Below are positions 1 through 10,698 of a DNA stretch of 64,000 nt, in pieces. Numbering within the stretch: position 1 is the first letter of the stretch; each line of letters starts with the position of its first letter. The notes below the pieces were generated by a model, which ran no database searches, had not been told where the DNA came from, and was given only the letters and a program-made list of their open reading frames with translations. The stretch spans positions 310,001-374,000 of the forward strand of contig SCRM01000016.1 in assembly GCA_004298045.1 (NCBI GenBank), given 5' to 3'. Origin of the DNA: Rhodanobacter sp. (GTDB lineage Bacteria > Pseudomonadota > Gammaproteobacteria > Xanthomonadales > Rhodanobacteraceae). The position numbers were made by a program, and so were the translations under genes.

Positions 1-3000
1 CGAAAGGTACGCCAGCGACGAATAGCCGGTGCCGAAATCGTCGAGCGAGATGCGGATGCCGTGCGAGCGCAACTGCGCGAGCTTCATCGCCGCATCGGCA
101 AGGTCGCCGAGGATGGCCGACTCGGTGATCTCCAGCTTGAGCCGCGCCGGGTCGGCGCCGGATGCCTTCAGCGCGTCACGCACGCTGGCCACAAAGCCGG
201 GCTGCGCAAACTGGTGTGCGCTGACATTGGCGGCCAACGACAACATGTTGGTAGCCGGTTCCACCGACCACGCCACCAGCTGCTCGCACGCACGCTGCAG
301 CACCCACGCGCCGAGCGGCACAATCAGGCCGTTGTCTTCTGCCACCGGAATGAACACATCCGGCAGCACCTGGCTGCCGTCGTGGCGCGTCCAGCGCAAC
401 AGCGCCTCAGCGCTGACGATGTGACCCTCGCGATCGGCCTGCGGCTGCAAGTACAGCTCCAGCTCATCGTCGACGATCGCCGCGCGCAACTCCTGCACGA
501 GCTCCTCGCGCTGCGCGAGGTCAGCCAGCATGTCAGGGTCGAAACGCCGCACCTGATCGCGCCCAGCCGCCTTGGCGGCGTACATCGCCAGCTCTGCCTC
601 GCGCAACACGGTTTCGGCAACGTCTTGCCGCGGTACCAACTCGGTCCAGCCGATGCTGGCCGTGACTGTCGCACCGCGTCCGGGCACCAACGCAAATGGC
701 TCACGCAATTGCTGGCGAAGGCGCTCGGCATAGTCGACGGCTAGGTCCTTGCGCGCCACCGGCCCCACGTCGCGACCAGGTACGACCATGGTGAACGTGC
801 CGCCGCCAAAACGGCCAACCATGCAATCGCCATCGGCAAGCACGCGCAAGCGGCGTGCAACCAGCGCCAGCAGGCGGTCGCCCGCGGCGTGGCCACGCAG
901 GTCATTGATCCGCTTGAAGTGGTCGAGGTCCGCGATCAGCAGCACACCGCCGGTGCCAGCCTCTCCCAGCATGTGCTGCAAGTAGCCAAGCAGGTACTGG
1001 CGATTGGGCAGCTCAGTCAGCGAATCGAAATAGGTCATGCGATCGACGCTGGCATGTGCCTCGCGCTCGCTGGTCAGATCGACCATGGTATACACGTAAT
1101 GGATGAGCTTGCCGGCAGCATCGTGCACGGCGGAAATCGCGGTGCGTACTACGCGTGGCTGACCCTGCTTGACGCGCACCCATTGCTCGCCTTGCCAAAA
1201 GCCGTAGTGGGCAAGCTGCGAACGACGGGCGCTGTCGTCGCCGTGCATGCCCATCGCGCTGGAAGGCATGCCCAGCACTTCGGCCGGAGCAAAACCGGTC
1301 AACCGGGTGAATGCCTGATTGACGCGCTGAATCAGCCCCTGCGCGTCGCTCACCAGCAACGCCTCCTGGGTCTCGAACGCCACTGCTGCCAGTCGCAACT
1401 CGGCCTCGGCGCGTTTGCGCCCGCTGATGTCCTGCGCATACACAATGACAAACTCGGGCTCACCGCTGGCATCGCGCGATGTGGTGCAATCGAGCAACAC
1501 CGGGAACCGGCGCCCATCGCGAGTAATCTGCTCGGTTTCGACCATCATGTGCTGATGGGCGTCGATCATTTTCCGCATGCGCTTGCGCTCTTCGACCAGG
1601 TCAGCGGGATAGAGCGCGTGTACCGACATATTGACCATTTCCTCACTGGTGTAACCGCGCTCCCGCGCAAAACAGGGATTGGCGGCAACAATGCAACGCG
1701 TGCGGGCATCGAAGATCGCAAGGCCAAACCCACCGTGTTCGAACGCGGTGGCCCACAGCCTCAGCTTTACCTCGGTTTCGCGGCGCGCCGTTACATCACG
1801 CGCCGCGCTGAGCACACCGCGGACGGCGCCGTCCGCCTCCAGCAGCGGCGCCGTGATGACCTCGTATTCGCGCGTGCCGCCATCGGCCAGGGGAAACGGG
1901 CATATCGCGCTGCGTTGAACCCCCGAGCGCAGCACCTCGGCATCCATGGTGTGTACGTCAGCCGCGGCGGCATCGCCAAACAGCTGGCTGTCGGTGCGCC
2001 CGATCAGGCGCTCGCGCGGCACCTGGAACAACGTCTCCACCTGGCGGTTGGCATCCAGCAGCACGCCTTGTCGATCCTTGAACCAGATCGCGTCCGGGCT
2101 GGCGTCAAACAGTGCGCGCACATTGCGCTCCTGCGCATGCAGCTCGCGCGTCCGCGCCGCCACATTGCGCCGCAGCGACCATACCCAAGCCAGCATCAAG
2201 GCCAGCAAAAGCAGCACGCTGCCCAACCCAATTTCGGCCGCACGCCAATACTTCGCCAGCATCATCGGGTGGTCGAGCCAGCGCGCCGCCAGCTGCACAC
2301 GTTCCTGCGGGGTGATTTGCGCCATGCCGCGGTTGACGACCCGCAGCATGCCCAAGTTGCCCTTGCGCACCGCGCGCCGGAACTGGCCGCTGTAGAACAC
2401 GAATGCGTGATCGAAGCGATCAAGCGCGCCATCCTTGTACAAAAAATAATCGGCGGGCGACTCATCCATGCAAAAGATGCGCACGTCGCCGCGCACCGCG
2501 GCGTTGATCACGCCCTGGTAATTGGGAAACTGCAGCAAATCCACTAACCCAGCACTGGCAAGCCGGTCGGCGCACGCATCGCCGCGCTCCACGCCAATGG
2601 GGAAACCGCGCAGCGTCGCCAGGTCGTGCACGCCGTGAATGCGCCGATCCACGTAGATGCCGGCACGCACCGTCGCAAACGGCGCGGTGTAGTCGTAATG
2701 CGGCTCGCGTTCCGGCGTGCGAAACATCATGTCGATCACGTCCGCCTTGCCCGCCAGCAGCTCACGCTGCGCCTCGGCCCACGGCATGCCCTGAAGATCC
2801 ACCTGGATACCGGTGCGCGCCTGAAACAGGCGCCACATGTCCACCTCGTAACCCTGCAGCTTGCCGTCAGCATCGGCAAACAGGTACGGCGGGTAGTTGT
2901 TGTCACCCACGACGCGGATGCGCAGGGGCTGCGCACCAGCTGCCGGCGCGGGAGCAGATGCAACGACGCCTGCTGCCGGCAGCAACGCCGTGCAGCATCC

Positions 3001-3036
3001 CAGCGCCAGCCTGCCTGCCAGACCCAATCCGTGCAT
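1..3036 (-). CDS. Sensor protein: solute-binding domain, three PAS, degenerate GGDEF, EAL (3' end outside window)
   Basis: The reading frame enters from the left edge, so the C-terminus is missing; 1012 residues are visible. The order is signal peptide (1-25), periplasmic solute-binding domain type 3 (about 35-255), one membrane segment (265-289), PAS domains near 305-415, 430-540 and 550-655, GGDEF (about 665-835) and EAL (from about 855). The cyclase signature reads GGGTF, so diguanylate cyclase activity is unlikely. The EAL part keeps AEALLRW and DDFGTGYSSL, typical of active c-di-GMP phosphodiesterases. The likely role is an inner-membrane sensor that binds a small ligand in the periplasm and hydrolyses c-di-GMP. 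The start at 3036 gives a signal peptide directly. It follows the histidine kinase in the same direction after about 190 bases, so it may have its own promoter. Confidence 0.9.
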   Translation of the reverse strand, partial: MHGLGLAGRLALGCCTALLPAAGVVASAPAPAAGAQPLRIRVVGDNNYPPYLFADADGKLQGYEVDMWRLFQARTGIQVDLQGMPWAEAQRELLAGKADVIDMMFRTPEREPHYDYTAPFATVRAGIYVDRRIHGVHDLATLRGFPIGVERGDACADRLASAGLVDLLQFPNYQGVINAAVRGDVRIFCMDESPADYFLYKDGALDRFDHAFVFYSGQFRRAVRKGNLGMLRVVNRGMAQITPQERVQLAARWLDHPMMLAKYWRAAEIGLGSVLLLLALMLAWVWSLRRNVAARTRELHAQERNVRALFDASPDAIWFKDRQGVLLDANRQVETLFQVPRERLIGRTDSQLFGDAAAADVHTMDAEVLRSGVQRSAICPFPLADGGTREYEVITAPLLEADGAVRGVLSAARDVTARRETEVKLRLWATAFEHGGFGLAIFDARTRCIVAANPCFARERGYTSEEMVNMSVHALYPADLVEERKRMRKMIDAHQHMMVETEQITRDGRRFPVLLDCTTSRDASGEPEFVIVYAQDISGRKRAEAELRLAAVAFETQEALLVSDAQGLIQRVNQAFTRLTGFAPAEVLGMPSSAMGMHGDDSARRSQLAHYGFWQGEQWVRVKQGQPRVVRTAISAVHDAAGKLIHYVYTMVDLTSEREAHASVDRMTYFDSLTELPNRQYLLGYLQHMLGEAGTGGVLLIADLDHFKRINDLRGHAAGDRLLALVARRLRVLADGDCMVGRFGGGTFTMVVPGRDVGPVARKDLAVDYAERLRQQLREPFALVPGRGATVTASIGWTELVPRQDVAETVLREAELAMYAAKAAGRDQVRRFDPDMLADLAQREELVQELRAAIVDDELELYLQPQADREGHIVSAEALLRWTRHDGSQVLPDVFIPVAEDNGLIVPLGAWVLQRACEQLVAWSVEPATNMLSLAANVSAHQFAQPGFVASVRDALKASGADPARLKLEITESAILGDLADAAMKLAQLRSHGIRISLDDFGTGYSSLAYLS

Positions 3037-3228
3037 GCATCCCCCTGCAGTACCGAAGCCCGCGCCATACGTACCACGGACTGCCGACTGCGGCACCCCG
3101 CACGCCGCAGGTCTTCCGAAGAGCTATCGGCAAAACTGAGCCGCGCTTGATGATGGCCGTGTCAACGCAATGAGCTGGGGCTGAGATTCGGGAGCGCGGC
3201 GTGCGGCAAGCCTTCAGCCCGACCGCAG

Positions 3229-4611
3229 TTACCCGCCGCCGGGGTGGCTCCCCGGCAACCGCAGACTCACGCGCAGACCGCCACCTTCGCGGTTGGCGAG
3301 CTGCACGCGGCCACCATGGGCTTCGGCGATCTCGCGCGCCAGCGCCAGGCCCAGCCCGGTGCCGGCGCGCTTGGTGGAATAGAACGGCAGCAATGCCTGC
3401 GCCAGTACGGTATCGCTCATGCCGGGGCCGCGGTCGGCCACGTCCAGGCGCAGCTCCTGGCCACGCAGGCCGATGGACAGCGTCACCGCGTCGGGAGCAC
3501 TGCCGGATTCCTGCGCGTTCTTGACCAGGTTCAGCAGCACCTGTTCGATCTGTGCCGGATCGAAATGGCCGGGCGTCTCCGGCAACGCGCCTTCCAGCCG
3601 GAACCGGCAATGCTGCGCGAGGCCGTCGAGAAACGGTGCCCACGGCACCGTCTGCCAGCGCGGCGCCGGCAGCTTCGCGAAACGCGCATAGCCGGCAATG
3701 AAACCATGCAGGTGACGCGAGCGCTCGCCAATGGTGGCGAACACGCCGGGCAGGCGCGCAAAGTCGCCGCGCCGCACCAACTCGTTGCCGGAGTGCGCGA
3801 GCGAGGAGATCGGCGCCAGCGAGTTGTTGAGCTCGTGGCTGATGACGCGGATCACGCGTTTCCAGGTGGCCACTTCCTGCCGCGACAGCTCGCGCGTCAT
3901 GCGCCGGAACAGATACAGCCGATGCGGCCGGCCCTGCAGGCGAAAGCCGCGCTGCGAGAGGTGGAAGGTTTCCTCGCCGCCGTCCATCTCCGCCGCAAAC
4001 AGGCCGTCCTCGCCGGCCGCCACCGCATCGCGCAGGGTTTCGGGCGCAGCCCGCAGCAACTCACCGAAGTCCAGCCCGTTGAGGCTCTTGCCGTCGTTGA
4101 ACAGGTGCCGCGAGGCCAGGTTGGCATACGCCACCCGGCCGCTCGCACTGACCAGCACCAGCGCCACCGGCGTGTTCTGCACCACGGTTTCCAGTAGCAG
4201 CTCGCGCTGCGCGAGTTGCTGGCGCTGCTCGCGCAGAGTGTGGCCCAGCGCGTTGTGCATGCGGATCAAACGCCCCAGCTCATCGTCGCGATCCACCGCA
4301 ATGGACAGGCTGAAGTCCCCGTCGCGATAGCTGGCCACCGCACCTTCGAGCGCACGCAACAGGCGGGTGACCGGCGCCAGCGCGTGGCGCGCCAGCCACC
4401 ATGCAAACGGCAGCCCCAGCAGTGCCACCACTCCCAGCGCCGCTGCATCGTGCAAACGCTCTGGCGATCCCCAGGCCAAGCCAAGGCCGGCGTGCAACCA
4501 GCCAACCAACTGCGGCAGCGGCCAGCGGGTGACTGCCACGAAAGCCAACGCGCCGCCCACACCGGCCAGCGCCAGCAGCACGGTGAGCCGCATTTGCAGC
4601 GATCGCCACAT
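3229..4611 (-). CDS. NtrY-like membrane sensor histidine kinase
   Basis: A 460-residue kinase with two membrane segments (about 8-28 and 57-77), a HAMP-like linker (77-125), a PAS domain (135-235), the dimerisation helix with phospho-acceptor His259 in VISHELNNSLAP, and an HATPase domain with N box NLVKNAQES, G1 box DRGPGM and G2 box GTGLGLA. The HELNNSLAP form of the H box is typical of NtrB/NtrY-class kinases that pair with sigma-54 activators, matching the NtrC-type regulator at 5041-6375. It is the last gene of the transporter block and probably senses the stress the efflux system answers. Its ligand is not visible in the sequence. Confidence 0.92.
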   Translation of the reverse strand: MWRSLQMRLTVLLALAGVGGALAFVAVTRWPLPQLVGWLHAGLGLAWGSPERLHDAAALGVVALLGLPFAWWLARHALAPVTRLLRALEGAVASYRDGDFSLSIAVDRDDELGRLIRMHNALGHTLREQRQQLAQRELLLETVVQNTPVALVLVSASGRVAYANLASRHLFNDGKSLNGLDFGELLRAAPETLRDAVAAGEDGLFAAEMDGGEETFHLSQRGFRLQGRPHRLYLFRRMTRELSRQEVATWKRVIRVISHELNNSLAPISSLAHSGNELVRRGDFARLPGVFATIGERSRHLHGFIAGYARFAKLPAPRWQTVPWAPFLDGLAQHCRFRLEGALPETPGHFDPAQIEQVLLNLVKNAQESGSAPDAVTLSIGLRGQELRLDVADRGPGMSDTVLAQALLPFYSTKRAGTGLGLALAREIAEAHGGRVQLANREGGGLRVSLRLPGSHPGGG

Positions 4612-4643
4612 TCAGGCGACTCCACGCATGCCGCGCACGGCTT

Positions 4644-4976
4644 TCAGTGGCAGGCGGCATCCATCGGCGTGCTCGCACACTCGACCGGCGGCTTGCCGCC
4701 GACCCATGCCCGCCCCAGGCCGAGCACCACGTCGCGATCGTTTGCACGCGGTGGCGGTGGATCGCGGTAACGGCGTGCATCGCGAAACGCGAACGGCGAG
4801 CTGGCGGCATCGTCCGCACCAGGCAGGGTTACGTTGCCAGCCGCCGAAAACGGCGCCACCAGCGCCGGACGCTCCAGCGCCAGACGCAGGTGTACGTGCG
4901 GCTGTGTCGGCATCGCCGCCAAAGCAGCGGTTGCCGGCAAGCATGCCAACGCCACCGAAAGCCAGAAAGTCTTCAT
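4644..4976 (-). CDS. Small exported protein between regulator and kinase
   Basis: A 110-residue protein I do not recognise. The chosen start gives a clear signal peptide (MKTFWLSVALACLPATAALA), so it should be periplasmic; a longer frame to 5024 would bury the signal. The mature part is rich in Pro, Ala and Arg and has two cysteines near the C-terminus (ECASTPMDAAC) that could pair. It lies 65 bases after the response regulator and 32 bases before the histidine kinase, in the same direction. That position suggests a periplasmic accessory or ligand-presenting partner of the kinase, but this is inference from context only. Confidence 0.7.
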   Translation of the reverse strand: MKTFWLSVALACLPATAALAAMPTQPHVHLRLALERPALVAPFSAAGNVTLPGADDAASSPFAFRDARRYRDPPPPRANDRDVVLGLGRAWVGGKPPVECASTPMDAACH

Positions 4977-5040
4977 CGCCCTTCCCCCCGACGCGAATAT
5001 CTGCCCCACGGCCGGCAAGCTCACGCATGGCGCAGCGCCC

Positions 5041-6375
<1,335 letters not shown>

Positions 6376-6442
6376 GGATTTCCTGCACATGTCTGCATGG
6401 ATGCGGTTCCCACCCGAAAGGTTGCCATGACTAATGAACTAT

Positions 6443-6825
6443 TCAACTGCCAGAAGGTGGAATGGGCGGCGCGCTGCCGTCGAGCCAGCGCACGGCGATG
6501 CTTTCGACCGCGCCGATGCGTGCCTGGCGGCTGACCCACAGCGTGCCGCCGCGGCGCGCCGTGACGGGGCCATCCACTGCCACGCCCGGGCCGATCACCA
6601 CCACCGGCAGGCGTTTTTGGCCGGCGTCGTCCACCTTGGGGCTGGGCAGCAACAGGGCGATGCCGCCGTCGGCATGGACGGCGCCATCCAGCTGAATGCG
6701 GTCCGAGACCGTTTCCAGCCGGCCTGCCACCAGCGCGCCGCGCGCCTCAATATCGTGCAGCCCGTGACAAGGCAGCCCACCGCCGCCAGCCACATCCGGT
6801 TTCCCGTTCGCGCCATCGTCGCCAT
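6443..6825 (-). pseudogene. Small lipoprotein gene with a frameshift
   Basis: The first reading frame (start 6825 or 6816) encodes a lipoprotein signal, MWLAAVGCLVTGC, whose lipobox ends at Cys. After about 6750 that frame turns into low-quality sequence. The neighbouring frame then reads as a plausible soluble domain (for example LVAGRLETVSDRIQLDG and VTARRGGTLWVSRQAR) down to a stop at 6443. One missing base near 6745-6755 would join them into a lipoprotein of about 125 residues. It is either a real pseudogene or a sequencing error. The family is unknown. It sits between the last permease and the response regulator, in the same direction. Confidence 0.55.
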
Positions 6826-6873
6826 CCCCCCCCCATGTCGGTCTTTGCATTCCGCGCACGCGGCTCGTTCGCC

Positions 6874-8097
6874 TCACACGCTGCGCGTCGCCACCACCGG
6901 CGGCACCGCCGCCGCGCGCAGCGCGGGGCCGAGCACGGCGAGTTGGCCGAGCAGCCACAGCGCGAGCGCACCAATCGGCAGGTAATAGCCGGGCAGGCGC
7001 CCCAGTTCGTAATGCCGCATCAGCAACAGGTTGATGCCGTAGGCCAGCACCATGCCCAACGCAATGCCGAACGTGGCGATCAGGAAGTTTTCAACCTGGA
7101 AGTAGCGCAGGATGTCGCCGCGTGTCGCTCCTATCGCGCGGCGGATGCCGATCTGCCTTCGCCGCTGCGCCACCCAGAAACTGGTCAGCCCCACGATGCC
7201 CACCGCCGTGACGGCCAGCAGCGACACGCACACGCCCACCAGCAGCCACGCCATGGCGCGGTCGTTGCGGTAGTACTTGGCGCGCGCCGCCTCCAGCGTG
7301 GTGGCGTCCTTCGGCGACACCAGCCGGAGCGGGCCATCGGTCTTCAGTGCATGCAAGGCAGCGTGGATCACCGCAGCGCGTTGCGATGCATCCCTCACGC
7401 GCAGCAGGTAGGTGCCTTGCGCATACGACAGGTTCACCGGGAACAGCATGGCGTATTCGTAGGCCTCGGCAGAGCCGGAATCCCGCGGCTGCACCAGCCG
7501 ATCCACCACGCCCACGATGCGATTGGTGCCGAAGGCATAGATCACCTTGCCAACTGCCTGCTGACTCGGAAAGAAATGCCGGGCCAGGGCGCGAGTGATG
7601 ATGACCGGCACGGTACCGCCCGCGCCTTCCATTTGTTCGTCGCTGACGAATTCGTCCGGCTTGAACCAGCGCCCGTCGACCAGCTTGAGGCCCAGCGTGC
7701 CGGGCAGCTGCGCATTGCCGTAATACTGGGTCACCGTGATCGACGGTGCCTTGGGTGCATCGCTGAGGCTGACGCCGCTGGCGCTGAACGAATGGCCGAA
7801 CAAGGTCTGGTTGACGATCGACACATGGGTCACGTCGGGGACGGCGCGCAACGCGGCGAGGTCGGTGTGCGTCTGCGCCATGATCGACCCGGCCGAGCCG
7901 GGCGCGATGCTGCGCACGCGTACCTGCACGAGGTGCGCCTCGTCGACGCCAGTGGGGCGCCGCATGCGCTCCAGGCGCGCGCTGATCAGGAACAGCGCAT
8001 TGCAGATCACTGCGCAGGAGAAGGCGATCTCGAGCACCAGCAGGCACACCGCCATGCGATGACGGGCCAGCGCGCTGAGTATGTGGCGGAAATGCAT
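6874..8097 (-). CDS. MacB/FtsX-type ABC permease, B type (pair 1)
   Basis: A 407-residue permease with one N-terminal membrane segment, a large periplasmic MacB-like domain (about 45-270) and three C-terminal membrane segments carrying the FtsX motif (IGIRRAIGATRGDILRYF). It lacks any fused ATPase domain. The B-type mark is the GVDE motif just after the first membrane helix. A GAGGGGG ribosome site precedes the start. It is the last permease of the array, 13 bases after its A-type partner at 8111-9400, and probably forms a heterodimer with it, powered by the single ATPase at 22056-22781. Confidence 0.9.
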   Translation of the reverse strand: MHFRHILSALARHRMAVCLLVLEIAFSCAVICNALFLISARLERMRRPTGVDEAHLVQVRVRSIAPGSAGSIMAQTHTDLAALRAVPDVTHVSIVNQTLFGHSFSASGVSLSDAPKAPSITVTQYYGNAQLPGTLGLKLVDGRWFKPDEFVSDEQMEGAGGTVPVIITRALARHFFPSQQAVGKVIYAFGTNRIVGVVDRLVQPRDSGSAEAYEYAMLFPVNLSYAQGTYLLRVRDASQRAAVIHAALHALKTDGPLRLVSPKDATTLEAARAKYYRNDRAMAWLLVGVCVSLLAVTAVGIVGLTSFWVAQRRRQIGIRRAIGATRGDILRYFQVENFLIATFGIALGMVLAYGINLLLMRHYELGRLPGYYLPIGALALWLLGQLAVLGPALRAAAVPPVVATRSV

Positions 8098-8110
8098 CGT
8101 CGGTTCCCCC

Positions 8111-9400
8111 TCAGTTCGACTTGATCGCGGCGGCGGGCGCCACGTTCATCGCCCGCCACGCCGGCAACAAGCCCGCCAGCAGGCTGCTCGCCAGGGCCAG
8201 CGCGAACGTGGCCAGCAACATCCGCAGATCCATGTGGATGAAGGCCGCGTAATCGGTGGGCTGGTGGCGCACCAGCAGCAGTCCGAGGCCGGCCAGCGCC
8301 AGGCCGAGCACGCCGCCGGCCAGGCCCACCACGCCGGCCTCGACCAGGCATTGCAGGAAGATCGCGCGACGCGACGCACCCAACGCACGCCGCACGCCCA
8401 GTTCGCTGCTGCGACGCAGAAACTTCGCCAGCAACAGGCCCACCGTGTTGAGCAGGCAGATGCCCAGGAAACCCAGCGCCAGCCACATCTGCAGGCGCAC
8501 GTCGGAGGGCACCACGCCCTTGAAGTCCAGCCACTGCATCACGTCCTGCAATTCGACCTGGCCAGGATGGGTGAAGCGCCCGGCCTGCTGCTGCAGCGCG
8601 ATGTAGTTGCCCAGGTATTGGCGGTAGGCCGCCTTGGCCGGCGTGCCCAGTTCCACCCAGTACTGCAGCCAGATGCACGGCGCGTCGGCGGCGAGGGGGT
8701 CGCTCGCGTTGCCCCAGCACCACATGCTGCCGCTGGTGGACAGTTTCATGTCCACCGCCGTGGACAGAGGCACGAACACGTCCTCGCTGTCGCCGAACTG
8801 GCCGTTGCTGAGGTCATAGAAGCGTGGATTCATGTCCCAGTCGCCCAGCACGCCGACGATACGCAGCGATTGTTTGCCCACCTGCAGGGTTCGGCCCACG
8901 CTGTCCTTGCCGCCGAAGAGCTGCTTGTTCAATTCGCCGGAGATCACCGCGACGTGCGCGCGCTCGGCATCGTCGCTGCGGCTCCACGCGTGGCCGTAGC
9001 GCAGCGGCACGTCGAACATGGGGAAGAAATCCGCGCCGGTGTAGCGCGCCTCCACATTCAACGGATCGCCCTGCGTCGGCACCACGACCATCGAACCACC
9101 CGACATCGCGGCCTGCCGGTCGCCGCGCGCGTCGCGCAGCAGGGCCTCGGCATCGCGCCGGGAAAGGTTGTCCGGCGCCTTGTCTCCGGCTTGGTAATGC
9201 GCGTCGGGGAACACGGCCATGCGCACGCGGAACAATTGCGCGCTCTTGCCTGGAATGGGGTCGCCCGACAACACGTGCATCACCGTCAGCGTGGTCATGC
9301 TGGTGCCGATGCCCAGCGCGATCGTCAGCACCATCAGCGCGGTGAGCGCCTTGTTGCGCTTGAGGCTGCGCAGCGCCAGGTCGAGGTAATAACCGAACAT
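8111..9400 (-). CDS. MacB/FtsX-type ABC permease, A type (pair 1)
   Basis: A 429-residue permease: membrane helix at about 20-42, periplasmic MacB-like domain to about 290, then three helices with the FtsX signature (ELGVRRALGASRRAIFLQ). The start MFGYYLDLAL, preceded by GGAGG, is shared with the other A-type permeases; an upstream in-frame extension is non-coding. Two periplasmic cysteines, Cys228 and Cys242, enclose a 13-residue loop followed by IW and are conserved in position in all five A-type proteins. Expected function is mechanotransmission by MacB-like export with its B partner (6874-8097). Confidence 0.9.
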   Translation of the reverse strand: MFGYYLDLALRSLKRNKALTALMVLTIALGIGTSMTTLTVMHVLSGDPIPGKSAQLFRVRMAVFPDAHYQAGDKAPDNLSRRDAEALLRDARGDRQAAMSGGSMVVVPTQGDPLNVEARYTGADFFPMFDVPLRYGHAWSRSDDAERAHVAVISGELNKQLFGGKDSVGRTLQVGKQSLRIVGVLGDWDMNPRFYDLSNGQFGDSEDVFVPLSTAVDMKLSTSGSMWCWGNASDPLAADAPCIWLQYWVELGTPAKAAYRQYLGNYIALQQQAGRFTHPGQVELQDVMQWLDFKGVVPSDVRLQMWLALGFLGICLLNTVGLLLAKFLRRSSELGVRRALGASRRAIFLQCLVEAGVVGLAGGVLGLALAGLGLLLVRHQPTDYAAFIHMDLRMLLATFALALASSLLAGLLPAWRAMNVAPAAAIKSN

Positions 9401-9420
9401 TCCATGCCTCCATGTTGAAC

Positions 9421-9448
9421 TCCCCTCTCCCGCAAGCGGGAGAGGGGA
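9421..9448. repeat. Perfect 13-bp inverted repeat between permease pairs 1 and 2
   Basis: TCCCCTCTCCCGC and its exact complement are separated by AA. It lies between two co-directional permease genes and could form a strong RNA hairpin, but no T-run follows on either strand, so it is not a typical terminator. Confidence 0.7.
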
Positions 9449-9453
9449 AAACT

Positions 9454-10689
9454 TCACACGCTCCGCGTCGCCACCACCGGCGGCACCGCTGCCGCGCGCA
9501 GCGCGGGGCCGAGCACGGCGAGCTGGCCGATGATCCACAGCACCAGTGCACCGATCGGGAAATAGATGGCCGGCAACCGCGGCAGCTCGTAGTGCATCAT
9601 CAGGAACAGGTTGATGCCGTAGGCCAGCACCATGCCGAGCATGATGCCGAAGCTGACGATCAGGAAGTTCTCGGTCTGAAAGTAGCGCAGGATGTCACCG
9701 CGGGTGGCGCCCAGCGCGCGGCGCACGCCGATGGTGCGGCGGCGCTGCCCCACCCAGAAGCTGGCCAGGCCGACAATGCCCAATGCGGTCACGGTGAGCA
9801 GTGCCACGATCACGCCGACCAGGATACCGGCCATCGCGCGGTCGTTGGCGAAGAACTTCCCGCGCACTTCATCGTAGGTGCGCTGCTGGGTCACCACCCG
9901 CGCCGGGTCGGCCTTCTTCAGCGCGGCCACGGCCGCGTTGAGCACGGCTTCGCGGACTTGCGGCCGGGTGCGGATGATGTAGCTCTGATCCTTGCCCGCG
10001 CCCATGAACAGTGGCAGGACGACCGAATAATGCGCGGTGGTGTCGTTGTAGGCGTTGGCGCGCACCAGGTCGGCCAGCACGCCGACCACACGCACGCCCA
10101 CTTGGGCTGTGAGGTAGATCGTCTTGCCCAGCGGGTTCTGCCCCGGCCACAGGCGGTCGGCCAGCGCCCGCGTGATCACCGTGACCGCCACAGGCAGGCC
10201 CTTCGTATTGCCGCCGGCCAGTGCTTTGATCACCACATCCGCATTGACGATCTCGTCCGGTTGCAGGTGACGCCCCGCCACCAGCCGCGCACCCATGGTC
10301 TGCGGAATGTCCTCGCCGAAGTAGGTGCCGGCACTGAGCGTGGGCTCGCGCTGCGCCGGATCCAGCTTGATGCTGGCGTTCGACGAAGTACCTCCCAGCG
10401 GCAACTGGTTGGTCAGCGCCACCGCCTGTACACCCGGCACCTGCCGCAACACGGCAAGGTCTTCCCGCGCCCGCGCGTAGATGTCGGGCGTGGGCGCGAT
10501 CGCGGCCAGTTGGATCTGCACCAGCGCGTGCTCGTCAATGCCGGTAGTCATGTCCATGTGCTGCAGGCGGTGGCCGATCATGAACACCGCGTTGCAGACG
10601 ATCGCGCAGGTCAGCGCGATCTCCAGGATCAGCAGCCACGAGGTGGTCTTGTGCCGCCGCAGCGTGGAAAGTATCGGTCGCAGTTCCAT
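9454..10689 (-). CDS. MacB/FtsX-type ABC permease, B type (pair 2)
   Basis: A 411-residue B-type permease: N-terminal helix (about 20-42), GIDE motif, MacB-like periplasmic domain, and three C-terminal helices with the FtsX motif IGVRRALGATRGDILRYF. The start is preceded by TTGAGGGC. It follows its A-type partner (10699-12006) after 9 bases. Closest visible relatives in the window are the B proteins of pairs 1 and 3. Confidence 0.9.
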   Translation of the reverse strand: MELRPILSTLRRHKTTSWLLILEIALTCAIVCNAVFMIGHRLQHMDMTTGIDEHALVQIQLAAIAPTPDIYARAREDLAVLRQVPGVQAVALTNQLPLGGTSSNASIKLDPAQREPTLSAGTYFGEDIPQTMGARLVAGRHLQPDEIVNADVVIKALAGGNTKGLPVAVTVITRALADRLWPGQNPLGKTIYLTAQVGVRVVGVLADLVRANAYNDTTAHYSVVLPLFMGAGKDQSYIIRTRPQVREAVLNAAVAALKKADPARVVTQQRTYDEVRGKFFANDRAMAGILVGVIVALLTVTALGIVGLASFWVGQRRRTIGVRRALGATRGDILRYFQTENFLIVSFGIMLGMVLAYGINLFLMMHYELPRLPAIYFPIGALVLWIIGQLAVLGPALRAAAVPPVVATRSV

Positions 10690-10698
10690 GGTGTGCCC

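Noticed and set aside
889-2547. Long open frame (552 codons) on the plus strand opposite the EAL sensor
   Set aside because: It is rich in His, Arg, Gln and Ala with no family motifs, while the opposite strand encodes recognisable domains over the whole length; it is a high-GC shadow.
6826-6873. Possible second sigma-54 promoter before the lipoprotein and regulator genes
   Set aside because: No TGGCAC-N5-TTGC-like spacing is present here or in the gap upstream of the response regulator.
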